A stretch of DNA of 64,000 bases, taken from Mycobacterium sp. GTDB taxonomy: Bacteria; Actinomycetota; Actinomycetes; Mycobacteriales; Mycobacteriaceae. Where the stretch lies: positions 1 through 64,000 of the forward strand of contig JACPVR010000018.1 in NCBI GenBank assembly GCA_016197405.1, given 5' to 3'. The notes beneath the pieces were generated by a model, which saw nothing but the letters and a program-made list of their open reading frames with translations, had not been told where the DNA came from and did no database searches. Positions within the stretch are counted from its first letter, which is position 1. Every line of letters begins with the position of its first letter. This document shows, piece after piece, positions 40,949 through 50,193 of the stretch. Both the position numbers and the translations under genes were made by a program.

Positions 40949-41821
40949 ATGACATCGGCGGGGAGATTCGCACCCAGTCCGTCGGCTGACCTGCATATCG
41001 GCAACCTGCGTACCGCTGTGCTGGCCTGGCTTTTCGCCCGGTCGACCGGGCGACGGTTCCTGATCCGGGTGGAGGATCTCGACGATCGCACCTCCGCTGA
41101 CACCGCCGCACGCCAACTGGCCGACCTGGCGTCGATCGGCATCGAATCCGACGAACCGGCCGAGTACCAGAGCACGCATGCCGGGCGCTACGAAGCCGTG
41201 ATCGACGAGCTGATCGGACGCGGATTGGTTTACGAATGTTATTGCAGCAGAAAGGATATCCAGCAGGCACCGCGAGCGCCCCACGCGCCGGAGGGTGCCT
41301 ACCCTGGCACCTGCCGTGAGCTGACGGCGGCGGCGCGGTCCGACCGCGGCGCCGCCGGACGGTCACCGGCGCTGCGACTGCGCGCCGACACCACCGAGTT
41401 CACCGTCACCGACCTGCTGCACGGCAGCTACACCGGCGTTGTCGACGATCTGGTGCTACGGCGTGGGGACGGTGTCCCGGCGTACAACCTGGCGGTGGTC
41501 GTCGACGACGCCGCACAGCGTGTCGATCAGGTGGTGCGCGGTGACGACCTGTTGTCCTCCTCGCCGCGCCAGGCCTATCTGGGGTCGCTGCTGGGATACC
41601 CGCAGCCGACCTACGCCCATGTCCCGCTGGCGCTCAACGCCGAAGGAAAGCGACTGGCCAAACGCGATGGCGCGGTGAGTCTGGCCGAGATCGGCGTCGA
41701 GACGGCCTTGCGGCAGATCGCCGATTCGCTGGGCTATGACGCGACCACGGTCACCGGGATGCTGGCCGAGTTCGATCCGGCCGGCTTGCCGCGAGAGCCG
41801 TGGACATATTCTCCGGTATGA
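40949..41821 (+). CDS. gluQ: Glutamyl-Q tRNA(Asp) synthetase
   Basis: 290 aa. It is a GluRS catalytic domain without anticodon-binding domain: GRFAPSPSADLHIGNLRTAV (HIGN, class I HIGH), RVEDLDDRT, zinc residues YECYCSRKD and YPGTCREL, VVDDAAQRVDQVVRGDDLL and KRLAKRDGAV (KMSKS-like). GluQ attaches Glu to queuosine in tRNA-Asp. A tgt gene for queuosine insertion occurs at 46947-48170 in the same window, consistent with queuosine use. Confidence 0.92.
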   Translation: MTSAGRFAPSPSADLHIGNLRTAVLAWLFARSTGRRFLIRVEDLDDRTSADTAARQLADLASIGIESDEPAEYQSTHAGRYEAVIDELIGRGLVYECYCSRKDIQQAPRAPHAPEGAYPGTCRELTAAARSDRGAAGRSPALRLRADTTEFTVTDLLHGSYTGVVDDLVLRRGDGVPAYNLAVVVDDAAQRVDQVVRGDDLLSSSPRQAYLGSLLGYPQPTYAHVPLALNAEGKRLAKRDGAVSLAEIGVETALRQIADSLGYDATTVTGMLAEFDPAGLPREPWTYSPV

Positions 41822-41865
41822 GCAGAAACCTTGGCGCGCTTCCAGCCAGTTGTTAAGTTCCGCCA

Positions 41866-43341
41866 GTGACCTCCTACTTCCGGCGTGCATTGCTCGCGGC
41901 GCTGTTGCTCACAGCGCTGTTGGCCACAGCGTGCGGCTCGAGCCAGAACAGACCGGATAGTGCGCCGTCCTCCGGTGTGCTGCGGGTCGGCACCGAGGGC
42001 ACATACGCGCCGTTCAGCTTCCAGGATCCGTCGACCGGACAGCTTGCCGGCTATGACGTCGATGTGGCGAACGCCGTCGGCGAAAAGCTCGGCAAGAAGG
42101 TCGAGTTCGTCCAGACGCCGTGGGATTCGATCTTCGCCGCGCTCGAGGCCAACAGGTTCGACGTGGTCGCCAACGAGGTCACCATAACCCCCGAACGCAC
42201 GAGCAAATACGACTTGTCCGAGCCCTATTCGGTCGGTGAAGGCGTCATCATCACGCGCGCCAACGACGACTCCATCAAGTCGGTACAAGACCTTCGAGGC
42301 AAGACCGCCGGGGCGACCGTTACCAGCAACTGGGCCCAGGTGTCGCGCGATGCCGGCGCGAAGCTGGAGCCGGTGGAGGGCTTCACCCAGGCAATCACCC
42401 TGCTCAACCAGGGCCGCGTGGACGCCGTGGTCAACGACAGCATCGCCTTTCACGCATACCAGAGTGAGACCGGCGATCAGTCGGTGAAGATCGCGGCAAC
42501 CATCGGAGAAAAGAGCGAGCAAGGGTTCGCGGCCCGCAAGAACAGCGGCCTGCTGCCGGAGCTGAACAGAGCACTCGACGAACTGAAGGCCGACGGCACC
42601 CTGGCGACGATTTCGCAGAAGTACCTGAACGCCAACGTCACTGGGGCGCAGACAGCCGACGGCGCCGAGGCCGGACACCGCTCGGTGTGGAAGCTTGTCG
42701 CCGACAATCTGTGGCCGCTGGCCAAGGCGGCGATCACCGTCACCATTCCGCTGACCATCATCAGCTTCGTCATCGGTCTGGTGATCGCGCTGGTGGTGGC
42801 GCTGGGCCGGTTGTCGAAGAACATCGTCGTATCGAACATCGCGCGGTTCTACATCTCGATCATCCGCGGCACCCCGCTACTGGTGCAATTGTTCATCATC
42901 TTCTTCGCGCTTCCGCAGGTCGGGATCAAACTGGCACCGTTCCTGGCAGCGGTCATCGCGTTCAGCCTCAACGTCGGCGGCTACGCCGCGGAGATCATCC
43001 GATCGGCGATCCAGAGCATCCCGAAGGGACAGTGGGAGGCTGCCGAGACGATCGGTTTCAATTACGCCGGTGCACTGCGGCGCATCATCCTGCCGCAGGC
43101 AGCCCGTGTTGCGGTTCCGCCGCTGTCGAACACTTTGATCTCACTGGTCAAAGACACCTCGTTGGCATCGACGATCCTGGTGACCGAGCTGCTGCGCACC
43201 GCGCAGGTGGCGGCGGCACCGACGTTCGAATTCTTCGCCCTCTACGGCACTGCGGCTGTCTACTACTGGGTGATCTGCCTGGTGCTCTCCTTCGGCCAGA
43301 ACCGTCTCGAGCACCGACTGGAAAGGTATGTGGCGCGATGA
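41866..43341 (+). CDS. Polar amino-acid ABC transporter, fused substrate-binding protein and permease
   Basis: 491 aa. Residues 1-25 are a lipoprotein-like signal (LLATACGSS). About 40-265 is a family 3 solute-binding domain (VGTEGTYAPFSFQDP, FDVVANEVTITPER). About 285-491 is a HisM/GlnP-type permease with several TM helices and the EAA loop (GQWEAAETIGFNYAGALRRI). Fusion of binding protein and permease in one chain is known in some glutamine/cystine systems. GTG start. The ATPase gene follows with ATGA overlap. Confidence 0.9.
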   Translation: MTSYFRRALLAALLLTALLATACGSSQNRPDSAPSSGVLRVGTEGTYAPFSFQDPSTGQLAGYDVDVANAVGEKLGKKVEFVQTPWDSIFAALEANRFDVVANEVTITPERTSKYDLSEPYSVGEGVIITRANDDSIKSVQDLRGKTAGATVTSNWAQVSRDAGAKLEPVEGFTQAITLLNQGRVDAVVNDSIAFHAYQSETGDQSVKIAATIGEKSEQGFAARKNSGLLPELNRALDELKADGTLATISQKYLNANVTGAQTADGAEAGHRSVWKLVADNLWPLAKAAITVTIPLTIISFVIGLVIALVVALGRLSKNIVVSNIARFYISIIRGTPLLVQLFIIFFALPQVGIKLAPFLAAVIAFSLNVGGYAAEIIRSAIQSIPKGQWEAAETIGFNYAGALRRIILPQAARVAVPPLSNTLISLVKDTSLASTILVTELLRTAQVAAAPTFEFFALYGTAAVYYWVICLVLSFGQNRLEHRLERYVAR

Positions 43342-44117
43342 GCGACACCGAAAACCCAACGGCCCCTGAGTACCGGGTCGTCGCCGAAGGCATCGAGAAG
43401 GCGTTCGGCGACAACAAGGTGCTGCGCGGCGTCTCGTTCACGGTGGAACGCGGCACCGCCACTGCGATAATCGGTCCGTCGGGATCGGGCAAGACGACAC
43501 TGCTGCGTTCACTGAACGCGCTCGACAGAGCCGACGCCGGGGTGATCCGGGTCGACGATATCGAGATCGACTTCTCCAAGCCGGTACCCAAACCCGAGGT
43601 CCGCCGATTTCAGTCGCGCAGCGGTTTCGTGTTCCAGAGCCACAATCTGTTCCCGCACAAGACGGTGCTGCAGAACGTCATCGAAGGCCCGGTCATCGTC
43701 CAGAAGCGACCGAAGGACGAGGCCGTCGCCGAAGCGGTCGCACTGCTGGATCAGGTCGGGCTGGCGGACAAGCAGGACCAGTACCCGTACCAGTTGTCCG
43801 GTGGTCAGCAACAGCGCGTCGGCATCGCCCGGGCGCTGGCACTCAAACCCAAACTGGTGCTGTTCGACGAGCCCACCTCGGCCCTGGATCCCGAACTGGT
43901 CGGCGAGGTGCTTTCGGTGATCAAGGATCTGGCCGTCGAAGGTTGGACGCTGGTCATCGTCACGCACGAAATCCAGTTCGCCAAACAGGTTTCCAACCAG
44001 GTGCTGTTCACCGATCGGGGTGTGATCCTGGAGAAGGGTCCGCCCGAGGCAGTGATCGGCGACCCCAAGGAAGAGCGCACCCGCCAGTTCCTGGACCGCA
44101 TTCTCAACCCCTTATAG
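43338..44117 (+). CDS. glnQ: Polar amino-acid ABC transporter ATP-binding protein (GlnQ type)
   Basis: 259 aa. Walker A GPSGSGKTTLLRSLN, Q-loop VFQSHNLFPHKT, signature LSGGQQQRVGIARAL, Walker B LVLFDEPTSALDPE and H-loop VIVTHE are complete. It powers the fused binding-protein/permease encoded just before; probable substrate glutamine or a related polar amino acid. Confidence 0.93.
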   Translation: MSDTENPTAPEYRVVAEGIEKAFGDNKVLRGVSFTVERGTATAIIGPSGSGKTTLLRSLNALDRADAGVIRVDDIEIDFSKPVPKPEVRRFQSRSGFVFQSHNLFPHKTVLQNVIEGPVIVQKRPKDEAVAEAVALLDQVGLADKQDQYPYQLSGGQQQRVGIARALALKPKLVLFDEPTSALDPELVGEVLSVIKDLAVEGWTLVIVTHEIQFAKQVSNQVLFTDRGVILEKGPPEAVIGDPKEERTRQFLDRILNPL

Positions 44118-44121
44118 GGGT

Positions 44122-44181
44122 GCGAGCGCACGCATTTGTACGGAATTTGCGGCGTGTTCTTGTACAAACACGCGCGCTCGC
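44122..44181. other. Nested palindromes between glnQ and the amine oxidase gene
   Basis: Outer arms GCGAGCGC (44122-44129) and GCGCTCGC (44174-44181) enclose inner arms GCGTGT (44152-44157) and ACACGC (44168-44173), which enclose perfect palindrome TTGTACAA (44160-44167). It may terminate glnQ transcripts and/or serve as operator for the downstream gene. Confidence 0.5.
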
Positions 44182-44209
44182 GGTGACTGGGATGCCAGAG
44201 TGGCGGGTT

Positions 44210-45589
44210 ATGGCGCAGTCGCAGCAGAGCAGCCGTGAGGCCGATGTCGTCATCGTCGGGGCGGGCCTGTCGGGCATGATCGCCGCCCGCACGGTGCTGG
44301 CCGCCGGGTTGCAACCACTGATCCTGGAGGCCGACGAACGCGTCGGCGGCCGCATCCTCACCGAAGAGGTGGCGCCGGGCATTCCGGTCGAACTCGGCGC
44401 GCAGTGGATCGGCGACACCCACCACCGGATGTTCGCCCTGGCGGCCGAACTCGGTGTACAGACCTACCCACAGTACGACGACGGCGAGACGTCCTACGAC
44501 CTCGCCGGATCGGGTGTGCTGCGGCAGAACGAGTTCGCGGCCCGCTACGGTGACGAGCTTGCCGAGCTGGAGCGGGTGCTGCGCCGCCTCGACGAACTCG
44601 CCACCGAGGTTCCACCCGACGCCCCGTGGCTGGCACCCCGCGCCGACGAGTGGGATGTCATGACCGCAGCCAACTGGTATGACGCCCAGGGCCTTTCGCC
44701 CGTCGCGCGGACGCTGCTGGAGATCTGCACCGTCGGCATCCTCGCGGTGCCCACCGTCGAGGTGTCCTTCCTGCATCTACTGTTCACCATCCAGACCTGC
44801 GGTGTGACCGCGGAGCTGTTCGCCGAATCCGAGGGCGGCGCCCAGACCACCCGGTTCGTCGGCGGCACCAGCGAGATCCCGAACCGGCTCGCGGCGCTCA
44901 TCACCGACCACATCGTGCTCAACGCCCCGGTGCTGCTCATCGAGCACGGCAGCGACGGTGTCACGGTGCACTGCCGGGGCGGACTCGTGGGCCGCGCTCG
45001 CCGCGTCATCGTCGCGATCTCCCCGACACTGGCAGGCCGGATCATGTACGACCCGCCGCTGCCCGGCATCCGCGATCAGCTCACCCAGCGCATGCCCAAC
45101 GGCTCGGCGATGAAAGCCTTCTTCGTCTACGACGAGCCGTTCTGGCGCAGCGACGGCCTCAACGGTCAGCTCATCTCCGATATCGGACCGGCCCGGATGT
45201 CGAATGACACCTGCCTGCCCGGTGATGATCACGGCATCATCCTGCTGTTCCTGGAGGGCGAACAGGCCCGGGTCTACGGCAGGCTGCCCGAGGAGCAACG
45301 CCGCCAGCTGCTGACCGAGGAGTTGGTGCGCCACTTCGGCGCCAAGGCCGCCCAGCCGCAGTTCTACGTCGACGGGGAATGGTCGGACCGGCAATGGACG
45401 CGCGGCTGCTACAACGCCAACCACGGTCCGCACGTGTGGACCACCTACGGCCATGCTCTCTCCGAGCCCATCGGCGTCATCCACTGGGCCTCGACCGACA
45501 CCGCGACCTACTGGAGCGCTTACATGGAAGGCGCGATCGACGCCGGTGAGCGGGCCGCCAACGAGGTCATCGACGCACTGGCCGGCTGA
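44210..45589 (+). CDS. Flavin-containing monoamine oxidase
   Basis: 459 aa. FAD Rossmann motif DVVIVGAGLSGMIAARTV with EADERVGGRILTE (GG doublet), ELGAQWIG, and the C-terminal IHWASTDTATYWSAYMEGAIDAGERAA of the MAO/putrescine-oxidase group (AofH-like). It oxidises an amine to aldehyde, NH3 and H2O2; substrate unknown. ATG 44210 preferred; ATG 44192 adds six residues. Upstream nested palindromes may regulate it. Confidence 0.88.
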   Translation: MAQSQQSSREADVVIVGAGLSGMIAARTVLAAGLQPLILEADERVGGRILTEEVAPGIPVELGAQWIGDTHHRMFALAAELGVQTYPQYDDGETSYDLAGSGVLRQNEFAARYGDELAELERVLRRLDELATEVPPDAPWLAPRADEWDVMTAANWYDAQGLSPVARTLLEICTVGILAVPTVEVSFLHLLFTIQTCGVTAELFAESEGGAQTTRFVGGTSEIPNRLAALITDHIVLNAPVLLIEHGSDGVTVHCRGGLVGRARRVIVAISPTLAGRIMYDPPLPGIRDQLTQRMPNGSAMKAFFVYDEPFWRSDGLNGQLISDIGPARMSNDTCLPGDDHGIILLFLEGEQARVYGRLPEEQRRQLLTEELVRHFGAKAAQPQFYVDGEWSDRQWTRGCYNANHGPHVWTTYGHALSEPIGVIHWASTDTATYWSAYMEGAIDAGERAANEVIDALAG

Positions 45590-45679
45590 GGTCCGCAGCG
45601 CCGCAGCAGTCGAGGCGTAATCCTCGGCGACTCAGATCGGCGTGTCGTCACCGAGGTTTACGTGTCGCGGCTGATCCAG

Positions 45680-46912
45680 TTAGACCGCGACCGCAAGTGC
45701 CGACATACCGCGCAGCGTGACATTGGGTTTGTACACCGGTTCGGCGGCCAACCGGGCGTTCGGGAAGCGTGCAGCCAACGCCGACAACGCGATTCGCGCT
45801 TCCAGCCGGGCCAGCGGAGCACCGAGGCAGAAGTGCGGACCCAGCCCGAAGCCCAGATGCCGGATCGTGCCGCGCGCCGGATCGAAGACGTCAGGCCGAT
45901 CGTAGAAAGCCGGATCCCGTTGTGCCGCAGCGATCAACAGCATGATGGTGTCGCCTTTCGGGATGTGCACACCACCGATCTGCATATCCTCGCCCGCGGT
46001 GCGGCCGGTCATCTGCACCGGCGGGTCGTAACGCAGTGTCTCCTCGGCGATCCCGGCGGCCAGGCCGGAGTCGGCAGCCAGCGCGCTCCACTGCTCCGGA
46101 TGCCGCAGCATGGCCAGCGCACCGTTGGCGATCAGGTTCACGGTGGTCTCGTGGCCGGCGATCAGCAGCAGGTTGCACGTCGCAACGATCTCGTCCTCGG
46201 TCAGCAGGTCGCCGTCCTCCTCGGCGGCAATCAGTGCCGAGATCAGATCCTCGCGCGGTGTTCCACGCCGATCGTCGATGAGCTCGCGCAAGTAGCCGCG
46301 CAGCCACAACCCGGCCTGCAGTCGCTCGTCGAAATCACCGGGTGCCGCACCGGTGAAGGTGATGAACGGGTCGAGGCCCTGCGCCAGCAGGGCCGAGGCG
46401 GCGCTGAACTTCGCCTCGTCGTCGATCGGCACACCGAGCAGACGGCAGATCACCGCCACGGGCAGCGGGTAGGCCAGATCGTCGATCACGTCGAACCGCC
46501 CGGCCTGTCCGGCCGCGTCCAACAGCGCATCGACCATCTCGACGATGCCGGGCTCCAGCGCCTTGACCACCTTCGGGGCGAACGCCTGCTGTGCCAGCCT
46601 GCGCAGCCGGGTGTGATCGGGCGGGTCGAGGAACAAGAAACCCGGGGTGCCGAACGGCCGCGGCGCAGCACCGGCGGCGATGGCTCGTTGCGCCACCGTC
46701 GACTTGAGCCGGTCGCTGCATGACGCCGGGTGCCGCAGCGCCTCGTCACAGTCGGCGTAGGAGGAGAACACCACCAGGTTGTTGTCCGGCAGCACCAGGG
46801 GCCCGCGCTCGCGGATGCGGTTGTAGAGCGGATACGGATCGGCCCGGTTGGCGGGGTCGATGAGCTGCAGGAGCAGCTGCTGCGGTTCGGCCAGTCCCGA
46901 CGCGGCGGTCAT
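45680..46912 (-). CDS. Cytochrome P450 (CYP)
   Basis: 410 aa, soluble actinobacterial type. I-helix LLIAGHETTVN, ExxR in EETLRYDPP, heme loop FGLGPHFCLGAPLAR with the axial Cys. Substrate unknown; electrons must come from a ferredoxin encoded elsewhere. It begins 35 bases after tgt on the same strand and may be read with it. ATG 46912; no good Shine-Dalgarno. Confidence 0.92.
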   Translation of the reverse strand: MTAASGLAEPQQLLLQLIDPANRADPYPLYNRIRERGPLVLPDNNLVVFSSYADCDEALRHPASCSDRLKSTVAQRAIAAGAAPRPFGTPGFLFLDPPDHTRLRRLAQQAFAPKVVKALEPGIVEMVDALLDAAGQAGRFDVIDDLAYPLPVAVICRLLGVPIDDEAKFSAASALLAQGLDPFITFTGAAPGDFDERLQAGLWLRGYLRELIDDRRGTPREDLISALIAAEEDGDLLTEDEIVATCNLLLIAGHETTVNLIANGALAMLRHPEQWSALAADSGLAAGIAEETLRYDPPVQMTGRTAGEDMQIGGVHIPKGDTIMLLIAAAQRDPAFYDRPDVFDPARGTIRHLGFGLGPHFCLGAPLARLEARIALSALAARFPNARLAAEPVYKPNVTLRGMSALAVAV

Positions 46913-46946
46913 CCCGCTATTGTGCACGCGTTGAAGAAGGTGCACG

Positions 46947-48170
46947 TCAGCTGCGGTAGTACCTTCCCAGGACGTGCTCGCGCAGCTCGTCGAAGTCGCC
47001 GTCGGTGATGGACTTCCGGATGGCGTCGACCAGCCGGATGATGAACCGCTCGTTGTGGATGGTGCCCAGTGTGGACGCCAGCATCTCCTTGGCCTTGAAC
47101 AGATGATGCAGGTAGGCCCGCGTGTAGTTCGCGCAGGTGTAGCAATCGCACTCGTCGTCGATGGGCGTGAAATCCCGCTTGTACCGCGCGCCGGTGATGT
47201 TGAAGCGTCCCGTCGCCGAGTACATCGCGGCATTGCGTGCGACCCGCGACGGTGACACACAGTCGAAGGTGTCGGCGCCCGCGGCGACAGCGTTGAACAG
47301 GTCGTCGGGTTCGCTGATGCCGAGCAGGTGCCGCGGTTTGTCCTCGGGCAGCTCGTCGGTCACCCAGCCGACGATGGTCGCCAGGTTCTGCTTCTCCAGC
47401 GCGCCGCCGATGCCGTAACCGTCGAAGCCTCGCCCCTCGGGGTCGCGCAGACCGACCAGACCCTTGGTCGCCTGCCGACGCAGATCCTCGTACTGCGCGC
47501 CCTGCACCACACCGAAAAGCGCCTGATACGGCTTGCCGTCCCGCAGTCCGGTGAGCCGGTGGTGCTCGTCGAGACAGCGCTGCGCCCAGGCGTGCGTGCG
47601 GTCCACCGAGGATTCCTGATAACTGCGGGTGTTGACCAGCGTGGTCAGTTCGTCGAACGCGAAGATGATGTCGGCGCCGAGCTGATGCTGGATACCCATC
47701 GACACCTCGGGGGTGAACCGGTGCGTCGAGCCGTCCAGGTGCGAGGTGAACGTCACGCCGTCATCGTCGACGCGGGCCAGCCGGTCCTTGCCTTTGGCGA
47801 TGATGTCGTCGGCCTGCACCCGTTCGGTGTCCATTGCCAGCACCTTGCGGAAACCCGACCCCAGCGAGAGCACCTGGAAGCCGCCGCTGTCGGTGAACGT
47901 GGGCCCACGCCAGTTCATGAAGGCGCCCAGCCCCCCGGCCTCGTCGACGATATCGGGCCCCGGCTGCAGGTACAGATGGTAGGCGTTGGCCAGTACCGCT
48001 TGTGCCCCAAGCGTTTTCAGGGTCTCGGGCAGAACGGCCTTGACGGTCGCCTTGGTACCGACGGCGATGAAGGCCGGTGTCTGGATATCACCGTGCGGCG
48101 TCCGGATGGTTCCGGTGCGGCCGCGCCGGCCCGCCAGCTGGTCACGCACGGCGAAAAACGGTTCCGTCAC
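46947..48170 (-). CDS. tgt: tRNA-guanine transglycosylase
   Basis: 407 aa. It replaces guanine 34 by preQ1/queuine in tRNAs with GUN anticodons. Visible are TPAFIAVGTKATVKAV, TFTDSGGFQVLSLG with active-site Asp, FDELTT, FGVVQG, the second catalytic Asp near TDELPEDKPRHLLGI and zinc ligands CDCYTC...H. GTG 48170 (VTEPFFAVRD) is chosen from the family start. The HAD gene lies 10 bases upstream on the same strand, so it is probably cotranscribed. GluQ at 40949 is a later step in the same modification. Confidence 0.94.
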   Translation of the reverse strand: MTEPFFAVRDQLAGRRGRTGTIRTPHGDIQTPAFIAVGTKATVKAVLPETLKTLGAQAVLANAYHLYLQPGPDIVDEAGGLGAFMNWRGPTFTDSGGFQVLSLGSGFRKVLAMDTERVQADDIIAKGKDRLARVDDDGVTFTSHLDGSTHRFTPEVSMGIQHQLGADIIFAFDELTTLVNTRSYQESSVDRTHAWAQRCLDEHHRLTGLRDGKPYQALFGVVQGAQYEDLRRQATKGLVGLRDPEGRGFDGYGIGGALEKQNLATIVGWVTDELPEDKPRHLLGISEPDDLFNAVAAGADTFDCVSPSRVARNAAMYSATGRFNITGARYKRDFTPIDDECDCYTCANYTRAYLHHLFKAKEMLASTLGTIHNERFIIRLVDAIRKSITDGDFDELREHVLGRYYRS

Positions 48171-48180
48171 GGGAAGGTAT

Positions 48181-48921
48181 TCAACCCGACCGCTCCGACC
48201 GGAACGCGCGGCGGCGTGGCCGGGCGGTGTAGCGCGCCACCGGCCAGCCGTTCTCGGCGGCGGTGGCCGCCAGCCCGGGCCGCGGGTTGACCGGCCGCGG
48301 GTGACCGACCACCCGCATGAGCGGGATGTCCTCGTCACCGTCGGCGTAGAAGAAGCTGTCGGCCAGCGCGACACCGTTGGCATCACAGAATCGTTCGACG
48401 GCTTCGGCTTTGCGCCTGCCCCAGACGATGGGCCGGATGACGTCCCCGGTCAGCAGGCCGGCGTCGTCGACCGCGAACTGGTTGCAGATCAGATGCGGGA
48501 TCTTCAAGGCGCGCGCCACCGGCCCGGCGTGCATCGTCATCGCCGACGAGCTCATCACCACGGTATGCCCGGCCGCGGTATGGGCTTCCACGATGCGGCG
48601 CATCTCGTCGTAGACCCGCTGCTCGATATGCCGGGTGAACAGGTAGTCGCCGAGTTCTTCCAGTTCGGCCAGGGATTCACCGCGCAGGTAGCCGCCGGCC
48701 CGTTCCAGCAGGTGTTCGAAGCGCATCCGACCGAATCGGTAGCGCAATGCGGCTTCGATGGTGCCGGTCAGTTCGCCGAACTTCGCCTGCCGATGCCGCA
48801 CCCGGTGACCGAGGTGCACCGCCGCGGTGAAACCGTCGACCAGGGTTCCGTCGAGATCGAAGAATGCGCCGATATGCGCGCCGGTGGGACCGCCGGCGAT
48901 TTCGCCGGCGGAACCGGTCAC
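48181..48921 (-). CDS. HAD-IB family phosphatase (SerB-like)
   Basis: 246 aa. AFFDLDGTLVDGFTA (DxDGT nucleophile), VVMSSSAMT (Ser motif II), WGRRKAEAVERF (Lys motif III) and YADGDEDIPLM (acidic motif IV) are complete. HAD-IB members are phosphoserine- or lysophosphatidate-type phosphatases; the substrate here is unknown. GTG start 48921. Immediately upstream of tgt. Confidence 0.85.
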   Translation of the reverse strand: MTGSAGEIAGGPTGAHIGAFFDLDGTLVDGFTAAVHLGHRVRHRQAKFGELTGTIEAALRYRFGRMRFEHLLERAGGYLRGESLAELEELGDYLFTRHIEQRVYDEMRRIVEAHTAAGHTVVMSSSAMTMHAGPVARALKIPHLICNQFAVDDAGLLTGDVIRPIVWGRRKAEAVERFCDANGVALADSFFYADGDEDIPLMRVVGHPRPVNPRPGLAATAAENGWPVARYTARPRRRAFRSERSG

Positions 48922-49058
48922 CGCAATCTTTCAGGGAGCATCACCGACGACTTTACCGATGTCACGGCCTGCACCCCGGCGCGCGGAAATCCCGCTGCTA
49001 GGCAGCACGGTTGCAGATAGCGATCACCCGTGACCGGCGCGGGCGATACATTCGTCGC

Positions 49059-49508
49059 GTGAACAGCGCAGCACGCCTGGTATTGCTGGCATCGGCAGCC
49101 GTCATGATCCCGGCCACCGCAGGGTGCTCCTCGGAGCCCCAGCAGGCCCCACTCAAACAGGGTGAACTGGTCTCCGGGACGGCGCACATCACCGTCAACG
49201 ACAACGATCTGGGCCAGTTCCACGCCGTGTCCTGCACCGCGGCCGGACCCTTCACCACCATCACCACCGGCACCGACGAGTCCGGCAGCACCGTCGTGGT
49301 CTCCAACGAAAGCGGGCTGACCGCCAAGTCGGTCTCGATCCACGATCTCGGCGGTTTCACCGGCAGCTACACCGAGGGCCTGGCGGGCAACGCCAAGGTG
49401 ACGCTGGAGGACGCCACCTACAAGATCACCGGCGACGCCGACGGGTTCACCACCGACAAGCCCAGTTTTCGCACCACCGGCACCTTCACCATCAACGTGG
49501 CCTGCTAG
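49059..49508 (+). CDS. LpqH-like (19-kDa antigen family) lipoprotein, copy 1
   Basis: 149 aa. Signal peptide with lipobox TAGCSS (Cys about 23), then the Myco_19_kDa fold: SGTAHITVNDNDLGQFHAVSC and a closing TFTINVAC, the two Cys probably disulfide-bonded. Surface lipoprotein of unknown activity. GTG start. Followed after about 110 bases by a paralogue. Confidence 0.85.
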   Translation: MNSAARLVLLASAAVMIPATAGCSSEPQQAPLKQGELVSGTAHITVNDNDLGQFHAVSCTAAGPFTTITTGTDESGSTVVVSNESGLTAKSVSIHDLGGFTGSYTEGLAGNAKVTLEDATYKITGDADGFTTDKPSFRTTGTFTINVAC

Positions 49509-49618
49509 TTCGTCGTCCCGACGAATTTTCGGCTAATTCGCAGACCCGTGGACGGCGGCGAACCATACTGCACAACAGGTCCGCCGAGATCGGGGGGCAC
49601 TGACGAAGGAGAACAGTG

Positions 49619-50143
49619 GTGAAGCGAGCTTTTGTGGTCGCCTTGGGAGGGGCGGCAATTGTGGTCGGGGGCCTGGCCGGCTGTTCGAGTGACAAGTCCA
49701 CGTCCGAAAATGTGAGCTCAGCAACCGATACCGCCAAGAGCGCAGCCTCCTCTGCGACAAGCGCGGTCACATCGGCCACTGACGCGGTCAAGGGCAATCC
49801 GCCGCCCGGTGCCGCGAAGGTGACCATCGACGGCGCCGAACAGAGCATCAACGGCACCGTCGTCTGCACCGCCGCCGGCGGCAACTACAACATCGCGATC
49901 GGCGAGGCCGCCACCGGTATCGCGGTCGTCATGTCCGAAGACGCCTCCGCGGTGCACTCCGTGGGACTGGGCAATGTCAACGGTGTCGTGCTGGGCTTCC
50001 AGGAAGGCGTGCCCGGCGGTGAAGCCAGCGCGTCCAAGGACGGCAACACCTACACCGTCAAGGGCACCGCCACCGGTGTGGACATGGCCAACCCGATGGC
50101 CCCGGCCACCAAGCCTTTCGAAGTCGTGGTGACCTGCCCATAA
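49619..50143 (+). CDS. lpqH: LpqH-like lipoprotein, copy 2
   Basis: 174 aa from GTG 49619 (GAAGGAG 7 bases upstream; GTG 49616 is also possible). Lipobox LAGCSSD. A Ser/Ala/Thr/Asp-rich linker (about 30-60) precedes the 19-kDa domain AAKVTIDGAEQSINGTVVC ... FEVVVTC, with the same Cys pair as copy 1. Closest by layout to M. tuberculosis LpqH. Confidence 0.85.
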   Translation: MKRAFVVALGGAAIVVGGLAGCSSDKSTSENVSSATDTAKSAASSATSAVTSATDAVKGNPPPGAAKVTIDGAEQSINGTVVCTAAGGNYNIAIGEAATGIAVVMSEDASAVHSVGLGNVNGVVLGFQEGVPGGEASASKDGNTYTVKGTATGVDMANPMAPATKPFEVVVTCP

Positions 50144-50156
50144 CTTCTCGGTGACG

Positions 50157-50190
50157 ACGGCGGCGCCCTCCCTGGGGCGCCGCCGTTTCG
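50157..50190. terminator. Bidirectional terminator between lpqH-like and Nudix genes
   Basis: ACGGCGGCGCCC (50157-50168) pairs with GGGCGCCGCCGT (50175-50186), a perfect 12-bp stem with 6-base loop, followed by TTTCGTT. Serves the two convergent genes. Confidence 0.85.
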
Positions 50191-50193
50191 TTG

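Noticed and set aside
45680..47260. 526-codon P450 frame
   Set aside because: The first 116 residues are out-of-frame tgt sequence; P450 homology starts at ATG 46912.
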